Positions 46,426 through 55,337 of a DNA stretch of 64,000 nt are shown here, piece by piece. The stretch lies in the NCBI GenBank assembly GCA_024637395.1, contig JAGXFG010000066.1, positions 1-64,000 on the forward strand, in the 5' to 3' direction. The notes under the pieces are model-generated. The model saw nothing but the letters and a program-made list of their open reading frames with translations. It did no database searches and had not been told where the DNA came from. Both the position numbers and the translations under genes were made by a program. Source of the DNA: Burkholderiaceae bacterium (GTDB taxonomy: Bacteria; Pseudomonadota; Gammaproteobacteria; Burkholderiales; Burkholderiaceae_E). Within the stretch, counting starts at the first letter, position 1, and each line of letters starts with the position of its first letter.

Positions 46426-46881
46426 CTAGCCGTAGCGCCGCGAGATGGTTTCCGCGATGCACACCGGGCGTTCGTCGCCCTTGCGCTCGATCCGGGCCTG
46501 CCAGGTCATCTGGACGCCGCCATCGGCGAGGTCCTCGATCTTCTCCAGCTTGAACCGCGCCCGCAACTCGCTGTCAACCGGTACCGGCGCGGTGAAGCGG
46601 ACCCGGTTGAGGCCGTAATTGACCGCCATGCGCACGCCGCGCATTGCCATCGCGGTCGCGAAGAAGTGCGGCAAAAGCGACAGCGTCAGGTAGCCGTGGG
46701 CGATCGTCGTGCCAAACGGTCCGCTGGCCGCACGCTCCGCATCGACGTGGATCCACTGGTGGTCCCCCGTGGCCCGCGCGAACTGATCGATCCGCTCCTG
46801 GGTAACCGCGACCCACTCGCTCACCGCGACCTCGGCGCCGACACACGAGCGCAATTCGTCAAGCGTCTCGAAAACCTTCAT
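46426..46881 (-). CDS. MaoC-like (R)-enoyl-CoA hydratase-family protein
   Basis: This 151-residue hot-dog-fold protein contains the hydratase-2 motif: TQERIDQFARATGDHQWIHV followed by DAERAASGPFGTTIAHGYLT, with Asp and His in catalytic positions. Family members hydrate enoyl-CoA or act in related acyl-CoA steps. It is convergent with the DHA2 transporter and lies just downstream of the diguanylate cyclase on the minus strand, 24 nt away. The physiological substrate is unknown. Confidence 0.9.
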   Translation of the reverse strand: MKVFETLDELRSCVGAEVAVSEWVAVTQERIDQFARATGDHQWIHVDAERAASGPFGTTIAHGYLTLSLLPHFFATAMAMRGVRMAVNYGLNRVRFTAPVPVDSELRARFKLEKIEDLADGGVQMTWQARIERKGDERPVCIAETISRRYG

Positions 46882-46905
46882 CGCTTCCGATCTCCGTCAA
46901 AGTCT

Positions 46906-47895
46906 TCAGTCTGCCACGTGGACGCGATTGCGACCGCTGCGCTTGCCCGAAAACAACGCATCGTCGACCCGCCGCAACAGGTCTTCGAGCGACTCGCCGG
47001 CGCGAACATCGGCGACGCCGATTGTCACGGTAAGGGGCAGCGCCTCAATGCCGCCATGGGTTTCCACCATGGAACGCAACTTCTCGGCGAGCGCCATCGC
47101 ACCATCGCACGTGGTATCAGGCGCGACGATCACGAACTCGTCACCACCGAAGCGATAAAACCCGTCACAAGCGCGAATCTGCCCGCGGATCAATTCACTT
47201 ACCTTGATCAGAGCCTGATCGCCGGCCGCATGTCCCAGCGAGTCGTTGACCTTCTTGAAACTGTCGAGATCCAGCACCAGCAGCGCAATTTGGCGCTTCG
47301 CCCGCGCCAGCAAGGCCAGCTCCTGCGCCAGACGTGCGTCGAGAGCCCGCCGGTTTCCTGCGTTGGTGAGCGAGTCGGTGAGCGAGAGATGCTCGAGTTC
47401 CTCGGCGAACCGGCGCGAGCGGGTCGCGAACACGTAGGTGAAACCGGGAACCAGGAGCAGGGTTCCCATCAGGATCGCGAGATTGATGCTGGGCAAGGCG
47501 TTCCACAGCGTCGCTCCCAGGGCCAGCCAGGCGCCGACCGTGGTCGCCAGCGCGGGCAGCGGGGCGAGCACGAAAAAGGTCGCCACCATCGCTGGAAAAG
47601 CCCAGTAGGCGAACACCGGACCCTGATGCCAGGCAAGCCACAAGATCCACGGAAAAGCCAAGAACGGAATTGCCGCTCCCGAACGGCGATACTCGCCCGT
47701 GCGGTGGGTGTTCCAGCCCAGAAAAAGAAACATGGAAATCACCAGCAGATCGACCGCGCCCACACCAACCTCACCATGCATGAAGCGCCGCGCGGCGAAG
47801 GGCAGGATCAGCAGCCCGGTCAGGGCGAACAGCACCGGCAACACCTGGCGCTCGAGAGTCCCGTGGGAGGTTGAACTAGGGGCTCGCAAGCTCAT
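46906..47895 (-). CDS. Membrane diguanylate cyclase (GGDEF)
   Basis: This 329-residue protein makes cyclic di-GMP. Five or six hydrophobic helices (about 20-158) form an integral membrane sensor without a large periplasmic loop. The GGDEF domain follows: SLTDSLTNAGNRRALDARL, DLDSFKKVNDSLGHAAGDQ and the active site GGDEF at 250-254. An intact inhibitory site RACD (241-244) lies exactly five residues before it, so product inhibition is expected. There is no EAL domain. The ATG is at 47895. Confidence 0.94.
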   Translation of the reverse strand: MSLRAPSSTSHGTLERQVLPVLFALTGLLILPFAARRFMHGEVGVGAVDLLVISMFLFLGWNTHRTGEYRRSGAAIPFLAFPWILWLAWHQGPVFAYWAFPAMVATFFVLAPLPALATTVGAWLALGATLWNALPSINLAILMGTLLLVPGFTYVFATRSRRFAEELEHLSLTDSLTNAGNRRALDARLAQELALLARAKRQIALLVLDLDSFKKVNDSLGHAAGDQALIKVSELIRGQIRACDGFYRFGGDEFVIVAPDTTCDGAMALAEKLRSMVETHGGIEALPLTVTIGVADVRAGESLEDLLRRVDDALFSGKRSGRNRVHVAD

Positions 47896-48137
47896 CCCAG
47901 GCGCCCTGGATTCACCGCTGCATTGCCGGCTGAATCCGCGGCGAAATCGGTGAATATGCGCATGCAGTCAGCTCCAGTCGGTTATCAGTTGGTCAGGCGA
48001 GTAGTCAAAGCCAGTCTAGTCGTACTGCAAAACTACACCAGTCCGCTCATCCATCTGGACGCTACGCAGGTCGGATTGTACTGCTCACAGTGATACCGGA
48101 AGATCGAATTCCGATTTGCGCGCTTCGGGAGCACGCC
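47896..48137. other. Intergenic region between the divergent cyclase and RHS genes
   Basis: About 240 bases carry the start regions of both divergent genes. I see no RNA gene or repeat. A GTG at 48090 is in frame with the RHS gene but lacks a good ribosome site. Confidence 0.5.
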
Positions 48138-51100
48138 ATGGCGACCGCTGTTCGATCTCTGCCGGCATCAGGTCATCGACTGCAGGCCTTCGGGCCAACA
48201 CGCTCGAGCGCGCGGCGCGCGCTGCTGGCACTGGTGCTGGTGCTCGCCATCGCCAATTCGCCAGACACGCCCGGCGCCGAGCTCTCGTGCTCAGCCGTGC
48301 AAGCCGGCAACCCGCTCGACTGCGCAGCCGCGGCGCCGGCCGCGCTGCCGGACACCGGCGCGGGCAGCGCGGCCGGCAATCCGATCGACCTGGTCAGCGG
48401 CAACAAGTACCAGCTCGAGACCGACCTGGCGCCGCTGCCGGGAGCGCTCGGCCTGGAAATCAGGCGGCACTACAACAGTTCGGACGCCAGTGCCGGCGCC
48501 TTCGGCCCGGGCTGGCGGCTCGGCTACGAAGCACGGCTCGAGGACCTGCGCAAGCGCGTCGTGATCGTGCAGGCCGACGGACGCCGGATCGCGCTCGACT
48601 GTGGCGCCAGCGCCCGCACCGGATCGGGCGCGCAGCGGACGTGCCGGGGGAGCAGCCCGGCGCAGGGCAGCGTGGTGATCGACACCGGCGGCCAGCTCGC
48701 ACGCTGGCGCTGGCCCGACGGCCGCCAACTGGAGTTTGCCCGGGTCGCGGACGAGGTCCTGGCGCTGCGCCGAATAACGCTCGGCGACGGCGCGACCCTG
48801 ACGATCAGCCTCGACTCCCACGCCCGTCCGGTGCGGGTGCGCGATCCCCAGGGCCGGACCTTGCACATCAGCTATGGCGCCGGTGACGGGTCGTTGCGCC
48901 GGATCGCCCGCATCGTCGCTCCAGTCGGTGCATGGCACTACCGTCACGACAGCAGCGGGCGACTGATTGCTGCCGCCGCACCCGAGGAGAGCGTCGCGCG
49001 CGACGATGCTGGACGCGCCCTGCCCGTGGGAGTGAGGCGCCGGATCGTGCGCCATTACCACTACGCCCCGGACGATCCCCGGCCGAGCACCCTGCTGACC
49101 GGAATCAGCGTCGAGGCCAGGTTGAGCATCAGCGATGGGCAGTCGCTCGCCAGCCAGTCGTCAGCCGAGACCGCGCCGGTGCGCATTGCGACCTACAGCT
49201 ACGACGAACACGGCCGGGCGTTGAGCAGCGCAGGCTTTGGCGGCGCCAATCGGGTGCGGATCGCGTATCTCGACGGCGCTCGCACCCTCCTGACCAACGC
49301 CGATGGCGTCGAGACTACCTACCGGCACGCGCTGGTCGCCGGCAAGCGTCGCATCGTCGCAGCGCTCGGTCCCGGCTGCCCGGTCTGCTCGCCCGGCAAC
49401 CGGCGCTACCGCTACGGCCCGGACGGCGCGCTGCGCAGCGTCGCGGTGCTCGCTCCCGATGGCAGCGGCCGGACGCTCGTGACCACCAGCGCGCGGCTTG
49501 ACGAACTAGGCCGGGTGGTGCGCGTCGTCAGTCAGAACCATGGCCCCAGGGCGGCAGGTCCGCCGCGCACGCTGCTGCGCATCGCGTATCACGGTCGCTC
49601 CCGGCTGCCGGCGTTGCTCTTGCGGCCCAGCGTCGTGGCGGGGCACGAACACCGCACCGCTCTGTCGTTCAACGAACATGCCCAACTGCAGCAGGTGCGC
49701 GAGAGCGGCTTCGCGCCCGGGCAGGTGGCAAGCGCGGTGAGCCGCACGCTGAGGCTGTCATACGATCGCAGCCAGCGTCTGATTGCGGTGGACGGGCCAC
49801 TTCCCGGTCAGCAGGACACGGTGCGCTACGCCTACGACCGCTTCGGCCGGCTGACCCGGATCATCTCCGCCGCCGGTGTGGTCCGGGAACTGGCTTACGA
49901 CCATGCCGGACGCGTCACCCGTGTGGTGCCCGACGACGGGGTGGCGATCGAAATGTCATGGAGCGCAACCGGCAAACTGCGTGCATTGCGGCGTGCCGGC
50001 GAGCTGCGCACCTTGACCTACGACGCATTCGGCAACGTCCGTGAGCTGCAGCGCAACGGGGTGCCCGAGCGTTTGCTGGCCCACGATCCGGCCGGCCGCT
50101 TGCGGCTGGCAGCAAACAGCACGCTCGCCCTCGCACAGTACGACTACGACGCCAGCGGACGGGTCATTGAAACGGTCCGCAGCGCCTTCGACGGTGCCGC
50201 GACCGAAAGCCTGAGCCGCGATGCACTGGGCCGAATCACCCGGCAACAGGCAGCCGAGGGCGGAGTCACGGTGCTGGGCTACGACCCCCGTGGCCTCTTG
50301 AGCATGGTGCGCGATCCGGCTGGAATCCTCGCCACCCTCGACTACGACGAACTTCGCCAGCCGCGCGCGCGCACCGCCGCGGCCAATACCAGGTCTGCCG
50401 CCACCCAATTGATCGAACACGATGGGCAGGGCGAGATTGCGGCGCTGACGACACCCGCAGGCCGTCGTTACGCCTTGCTGCGCGACGACTTCGGCCGAAT
50501 CGTGGCGAGCACGGATCCGGCCGCCGGCACCAGCCGCTATCGCTACGACCAGGCTGATCGGCTGATCGAACGCGTCGACCCCGACGGGTCGGTGCGCAGT
50601 TACCGCTACGACGCTGACGGCCGCCTGACCGAGCGCCTGAGCACCTCACCCGGCAAATCTCCGCGGCGGGTGGTGCTGCGCTACCGCGGCGCCCGGTTGA
50701 TCGCGATCTCGAACGACGCGCAGAGCGAGGAGCGCGGTTTCGATGAACAATCGCGACTGATCTCGATCACCCGCGGGTTTCATGGCGAGCCGCCGTTCAC
50801 CGTCACCGAATCCTTCGCCTACCGGCCCGACGGCCGGCTCGCCACCCGCACGCTGGCCGACGGCAGCGTCTTGCGCGCGCGAAGCAATGCGACCGGCCGG
50901 GTGGTCGCGCTCGAATGGATTGCCCGCCCCGGCGCGGCCGCCATCACGATCGTCTCCGATATCGAATCAGACAGCCTGGGGGCAAGAGCCTGGACCTACG
51001 GCAACGAGGTGCGCATGCGGGCGACGCGCTCAGCGGCCGGGCGGCTAATGGGCATGCGCTACCAGGGCGCCGACGGCGCAGAGTTGCTGTCGCTGGCACT

Positions 51101-53036
51101 GCGCTATGACGCGCTCGGCAACATCACTGCCGAGAAGCACGGCGGTGAGATCAGCCAACACCGCTACGATGCGCTTGGGCGGCTGATCGCGACCCGCTCT
51201 GGCGATGGGTTGCACCACTTCGCCTACGACGCCGACGGCAACCGGATCGCCAGCCAGTCACCCGGCGCGCCGGCGGCAGTGACCTCGCCCGCCGAGCCGT
51301 TGCGCTTCGACGCCGCCGGCCGGGTCATTGCCGACGCGCTCCACCGCTACCTCTGGAGCGCCGACGGCAGACTGGCCGAGATTCGGCCGGCCAGTGCACC
51401 GGCTGACGCCGCACCGCTCGCCCGCTACGACTACAACGCCCGTGGCGAGCGCGTCAGCGCCTGGTCCGGGGCAGCCGCCGTACCCACCCACTTCCTCTAT
51501 CAGGACGGGCTGGTGGCGGCCGAGCTCGATCGCCACGGCCGGATCTTGCGCCACTATTTCCATCTCGAGGGCATGCCGATCGCGACCATCGACCTGCGCT
51601 GGCCGCAGCCGGGCGCTGCCGGTGGCGCCGGGCCGCTGCAGACGACGGTCACCTTCCTGCATGGCAACCACCTGCGTGCCCCGGTGATGGCCACCGACCG
51701 CTTCGGTTACCAGGTCTGGCGCGCCTGGTCGCAACCGTTCGGCGAGCCCCGCCGCCAACCCGCCACGACCGGCCGCCCAAAGCGATCCCCGGAGAGGGAG
51801 GGCGCGCAGCGCTACCGCCAGCCGCTGGCTTTCGCGGGCCAGTACCGTGACGACGACAGCGGCCTGCACTACAACCTGCAGCGCTACTACAACCCGCGCT
51901 CGGGCCGCTACCTCAGTCCGGACCCACTCGGGCCGTTGGCCAGCAGCAACGCCTACGCCTACGCCGAGTCGAACCCGCGCTCGGGAATCGATCCTTTGGG
52001 GCTGATCCTGTTCGCGTTCGACGGCACCGGCATGACGGCGGATTCGCGAACCAACGTTTCATGGCTGGCGAACGACTACGGTGACAATGCCAGCGGGATC
52101 ATCGGCGCCAGCCGGCCGTTCTACGAACCAGGGCCCGGTTCAAGCTGGTGGTCCGCCGGTGATTCGGTGATCGCCTACACGCTCTCGCTGGTGGTCGCGC
52201 GCCAGCTCCAGCGGCTCGACAACTACCTGCGGGCAACGCTCGACAATGCCGCTTCGCTCACTGGCGCCTCGAGCGCGCCCTTGAGCACCACCGTCGACGT
52301 GATCGGCTTCTCGCGCGGCGCTGCTGCGGCCCGCAGTTTTGCCAACCAGGTCGCCAAGCGCGAGCGCGAGGGCTACTATCTGCGCCTGCTCCGGGGCCGC
52401 TGCGTCGACCTGGAGCTGCGCTTCATGGGCCTGTTCGACACCGTGCTCAGCATCGCGGCGGGCAGTTTCGACCTGGGCATTCCGGAGGCAGTCGCTTACG
52501 CCGCCCAGGCCGTAGCGGTCAACGAACACCGCACGCTCTTTCCGCTCGAGTCGATCGAGCCCGACTTTTCGGCGATCGGGGCGAGCCCCGCGCGGGTCGA
52601 ACTCGGTTTCGTCGGCTCGCACTCCGACGTCGGCGGGGGCTATTCATGTGCCAGCGGCTGCGACGGCGGCGACCTCTCGGACATCGCGCTCAACTGGATG
52701 CTCGAGCAGGCACGCCGCGCCGGGGTCACGATGGCGGTGTTGCCGCCCGAGCAGCGCGCGGTCAGCAACCCGGTCTTGCACAACGAGGTCTACGCCCTGC
52801 CCTTCGGTGCCTGGGGCAGCGACCAGGATCGCGCGGTGCACTACCCCAACGCGACCAACGCGCCATGGCCGGCGCCGCTCCAGCGCAGCGCACCGATCGC
52901 CGGACTCGACACAGCCACCAGTTCTGCATTCATCATCACCGACCCGGATCCCGGCCAGCAAATCGAGGGCAGCGTCGATCTCGACGCCTATCGCTCGTGG
53001 CTGGCCGACACCTACGGCCTGGTGCTCGGACCCTGA
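48138..53036 (+). CDS. Exported RHS/YD-repeat protein with C-terminal DUF2235 (Tle1-like) lipase domain
   Basis: This is a 1632-residue polymorphic-toxin-like protein. Residues about 27-46 form a Sec-type signal (ALLALVLVLAIA). A DUF6531-like segment follows (GNPIDLVSGNKYQLETDLAP), then over 1000 residues of RHS/YD repeats (YDYDASGRVIETV, YRYDADGRLTERL, RYDALGRLIATRS). The conserved RHS end is LHYNLQRYYNPRSGRYLSPD and DPLGL, the usual self-cleavage point. From about residue 1289 a DUF2235 hydrolase domain follows: FDGTG, GFSRGAA with Ser1392, LFDTV with Asp1434, GSHSDVGGGY with His1495. A phospholipase effector held in an RHS shell is the likely role. I chose ATG 48138 with GGGAG upstream. 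No VgrG, PAAR or immunity gene is adjacent. Confidence 0.9.
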   Translation: MATAVRSLPASGHRLQAFGPTRSSARRALLALVLVLAIANSPDTPGAELSCSAVQAGNPLDCAAAAPAALPDTGAGSAAGNPIDLVSGNKYQLETDLAPLPGALGLEIRRHYNSSDASAGAFGPGWRLGYEARLEDLRKRVVIVQADGRRIALDCGASARTGSGAQRTCRGSSPAQGSVVIDTGGQLARWRWPDGRQLEFARVADEVLALRRITLGDGATLTISLDSHARPVRVRDPQGRTLHISYGAGDGSLRRIARIVAPVGAWHYRHDSSGRLIAAAAPEESVARDDAGRALPVGVRRRIVRHYHYAPDDPRPSTLLTGISVEARLSISDGQSLASQSSAETAPVRIATYSYDEHGRALSSAGFGGANRVRIAYLDGARTLLTNADGVETTYRHALVAGKRRIVAALGPGCPVCSPGNRRYRYGPDGALRSVAVLAPDGSGRTLVTTSARLDELGRVVRVVSQNHGPRAAGPPRTLLRIAYHGRSRLPALLLRPSVVAGHEHRTALSFNEHAQLQQVRESGFAPGQVASAVSRTLRLSYDRSQRLIAVDGPLPGQQDTVRYAYDRFGRLTRIISAAGVVRELAYDHAGRVTRVVPDDGVAIEMSWSATGKLRALRRAGELRTLTYDAFGNVRELQRNGVPERLLAHDPAGRLRLAANSTLALAQYDYDASGRVIETVRSAFDGAATESLSRDALGRITRQQAAEGGVTVLGYDPRGLLSMVRDPAGILATLDYDELRQPRARTAAANTRSAATQLIEHDGQGEIAALTTPAGRRYALLRDDFGRIVASTDPAAGTSRYRYDQADRLIERVDPDGSVRSYRYDADGRLTERLSTSPGKSPRRVVLRYRGARLIAISNDAQSEERGFDEQSRLISITRGFHGEPPFTVTESFAYRPDGRLATRTLADGSVLRARSNATGRVVALEWIARPGAAAITIVSDIESDSLGARAWTYGNEVRMRATRSAAGRLMGMRYQGADGAELLSLALRYDALGNITAEKHGGEISQHRYDALGRLIATRSGDGLHHFAYDADGNRIASQSPGAPAAVTSPAEPLRFDAAGRVIADALHRYLWSADGRLAEIRPASAPADAAPLARYDYNARGERVSAWSGAAAVPTHFLYQDGLVAAELDRHGRILRHYFHLEGMPIATIDLRWPQPGAAGGAGPLQTTVTFLHGNHLRAPVMATDRFGYQVWRAWSQPFGEPRRQPATTGRPKRSPEREGAQRYRQPLAFAGQYRDDDSGLHYNLQRYYNPRSGRYLSPDPLGPLASSNAYAYAESNPRSGIDPLGLILFAFDGTGMTADSRTNVSWLANDYGDNASGIIGASRPFYEPGPGSSWWSAGDSVIAYTLSLVVARQLQRLDNYLRATLDNAASLTGASSAPLSTTVDVIGFSRGAAAARSFANQVAKREREGYYLRLLRGRCVDLELRFMGLFDTVLSIAAGSFDLGIPEAVAYAAQAVAVNEHRTLFPLESIEPDFSAIGASPARVELGFVGSHSDVGGGYSCASGCDGGDLSDIALNWMLEQARRAGVTMAVLPPEQRAVSNPVLHNEVYALPFGAWGSDQDRAVHYPNATNAPWPAPLQRSAPIAGLDTATSSAFIITDPDPGQQIEGSVDLDAYRSWLADTYGLVLGP

Positions 53037-53050
53037 GCAGCTGCTTCGAG

Positions 53051-53707
53051 CTAGGCGCCGTGCTTGGTGCCGAAGATCCGGTCGCCGGCATCGCCCAGTC
53101 CGGGCAGGATGTAGGAGACCTCGTTGAGGCAGCGGTCGAGCGCCGCGACATAGACCGGCACCTCGGGGTGGTGTTCCTGGAACACCGCGACCCCTTCGGG
53201 GGCAGCAACCAGCGCGAGGAAGCGGATCATGTTCGCGGGGACGCCGCGATCCAGCAGGGTCTGCACCGCGTAGACCGCCGAGTAGCCAGTGGCGAGCATC
53301 GGATCGCAGACGATGAACAGGCGGCCTTCGATCTCCGGCAGGCGCACGTAGTATTCGACCGGGCGGGCATCGTCGCCGCGGTACAGGCCGATGTGGCCCT
53401 GGCGTGCCGAGGGAATCAGCTCGGTCAGGCCATCGGCCATCCCCAACCCGGCGCGCAGCACCGGCACCACCGCCACCTTCTTGCCGGCGATCACCGGTGC
53501 ATCCATCGGTTCGAGCGGAGTCTCGATCGCGAGGGTCGTCATCGGCAGGTCGCGGGTGATCTCGTAGCCCATGAGCAGCGTCAATTCCTTGAGCAGCTCA
53601 CGGAAGGTCCGCGTCGAGGTCGTCAGGTCGCGCATGTGCGAGAGCTTGTGCTGGACCAGCGGGTGTTCGAGGATGAAGAGGTTGGGGAAGCGGGGATCCT
53701 TGCGCAT
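53051..53707 (-). CDS. upp: Uracil phosphoribosyltransferase
   Basis: This 218-residue salvage enzyme makes UMP from uracil and PRPP. The sequence [37 protein letters not shown] and the PRPP loop [14 protein letters not shown] are characteristic. AAGGA lies 8 nt before the ATG at 53707; in-frame upstream codons do not fit the family start. It is convergent with the RHS gene, with only 14 bases between the stops. Confidence 0.96.
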   Translation of the reverse strand: MRKDPRFPNLFILEHPLVQHKLSHMRDLTTSTRTFRELLKELTLLMGYEITRDLPMTTLAIETPLEPMDAPVIAGKKVAVVPVLRAGLGMADGLTELIPSARQGHIGLYRGDDARPVEYYVRLPEIEGRLFIVCDPMLATGYSAVYAVQTLLDRGVPANMIRFLALVAAPEGVAVFQEHHPEVPVYVAALDRCLNEVSYILPGLGDAGDRIFGTKHGA

Positions 53708-53827
53708 TAAGTTTTGTCCTTGCGACGCTGGGTCAGTCGCCGCGCCCAAGGCCGTTGCGGCCAGCGGCACGACTCGCCACCATGGGCGTTACCGCAGGAA
53801 TTGTAAGGCAGTTGCGGGCACCGGGAT

Positions 53828-55261
53828 TCAGATGCCGGTAGCCTCGGTCATCAGCGCGCGCCAGCGTCGGTAACGCTCGCGCAGCGCCGCATCTTCAGCG
53901 GGCATGAAGACCTGTTCATCCCCGGCCGAATTCCACTGCGCGGGGCGCCCGGCAGCAAGGTAGGCGATACCGCGTGCCGTCGCTTCCGGGTCTTCGCGGC
54001 GGTGCACGGGCAGGCCGCTTAGCGCCGCCAACCGGGCGCACAGGCCGTCGAGTCGCGACACGCCGCCACTGACCCGGATGCGGCCTGCCGGAGGCAGGTA
54101 TTGCGCCATTTCGTCAATGTTGGCCTGGAGCAGGAAGACGATGCTCTCGACCACCGCCACTGCCTGCTGCCAGGGCTCGCCCACACCCACGTAACGGGAC
54201 ACAAATTCGGGCTGCCAAAATGGCCCGCCGAGACCCGCGATGCCGTTGAGAAACAGCAGCGGCTCGCCGGGCTGTTCGAGCCAGGGCTCGAGGAGCGCCA
54301 CGACATCGGGCACATCGAGTTGCTCGCGCAGCCACTCGAGCGCGGTGCCGGCCCCGTTGACGTTGCCCTCAACCGTGTACACCGTCGCCTGCCCATCGTC
54401 GAGGATGATGCCGGTCAGCGAGCGGGGCAGGTAGTCCGGCGTCCGAGTCAGCACGCGCTGCACGAACGCGCTGGTGCCGATGTTGATGTAGGCCGAGTCT
54501 TCCTCCGGCCAGCCGAACGCGAACACCGCGGCCGATTGATCGCCGTTCACGGCCAGCATTGGGATTTCCTGATCGTTCGAACGCAGCGTCCCATAGTTAT
54601 GGCAGGTCGGCACGCAAAGCGGCAGGAAGCCCTCCGGAAGACCAAACAACGCGAGCAGCGTCGGATCCCAGTCGCGCGTCTGCAGATTGAAGAGCTGCGT
54701 GCGAGCCGCGCACTGCGGATCGGCCAGGAACGGCTGCTCGTCGAGCAGCCGGTAGGTTAGAAAGCTCGCCTGCGGCCCCCAGCACAGTGTGCCCGCGGCG
54801 CGCGCCTGCTGCACCGCGGGGAGGTGATCCAGCGCCCAGCGTAGCTTGCTCGCGCCATAGTGGGGCGAGAGGAACAAACCGGTCCTGCGATGCACCTCCT
54901 CGCCACGGACCTCGAACTGCTGCAACCAGCGGCGAGCGCGGCGATCTTGCCAGCTGAATACCGGCGACAGCGGCCGGCCAGCGCGGCGATCCCAGCACAC
55001 GCAACTCGAGCGCTGGCTGGCGAGACCGGCGGCCTGGACATCGCGGCGGCGCTCGCCCAGTGCCCGGAGCGCAGAGTCGATCGCGGTGACCACCGAGGCG
55101 AGCATTTCGTCACCGTCCTGCTCGGCCCAATCCTGCTGGGGCCGGGTGAGCGAGATCTCCTGCTCTGCCGAGCTGATCACGCGGCCGCGACGATCGAGGA
55201 CAACCGCTCGAGTGGCGTGTGTCCCCTGGTCGATCGCCAGGATGAGCGGATCCGAAGTCAT
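53828..55261 (-). CDS. FGGY-family carbohydrate kinase, glycerol kinase-like
   Basis: This 477-residue sugar kinase has the N-terminal phosphate-binding ILAIDQGTHATRAVVLDRRG, the FSWQDRRARRWLQQF region and the C-terminal RIRVSGGVSRLDGLCARLAA. Similarity is closest in style to glycerol kinase, but no glycerol transporter or glycerol-3-phosphate dehydrogenase is nearby, and the substrate residues differ enough that another polyol or sugar is possible. I chose the ATG at 55261; a TTG two codons earlier is less likely. It lies between upp and norR on the same strand with separate gaps of 76 nt or more. Confidence 0.87.
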   Translation of the reverse strand: MTSDPLILAIDQGTHATRAVVLDRRGRVISSAEQEISLTRPQQDWAEQDGDEMLASVVTAIDSALRALGERRRDVQAAGLASQRSSCVCWDRRAGRPLSPVFSWQDRRARRWLQQFEVRGEEVHRRTGLFLSPHYGASKLRWALDHLPAVQQARAAGTLCWGPQASFLTYRLLDEQPFLADPQCAARTQLFNLQTRDWDPTLLALFGLPEGFLPLCVPTCHNYGTLRSNDQEIPMLAVNGDQSAAVFAFGWPEEDSAYINIGTSAFVQRVLTRTPDYLPRSLTGIILDDGQATVYTVEGNVNGAGTALEWLREQLDVPDVVALLEPWLEQPGEPLLFLNGIAGLGGPFWQPEFVSRYVGVGEPWQQAVAVVESIVFLLQANIDEMAQYLPPAGRIRVSGGVSRLDGLCARLAALSGLPVHRREDPEATARGIAYLAAGRPAQWNSAGDEQVFMPAEDAALRERYRRWRALMTEATGI

Positions 55262-55337
55262 GACCAACCACCCCGTTTCGCGGCGAAGCTGCCTCGAATC
55301 ATCTTAGCACTCGCTGCGCGGCTGCCGCGGCGTCGCG

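Noticed and set aside
48138-53036. Classing the RHS protein as a type VI effector
   Set aside because: No type VI component is visible nearby and the N-terminus looks like a Sec signal, so the delivery system is left open.
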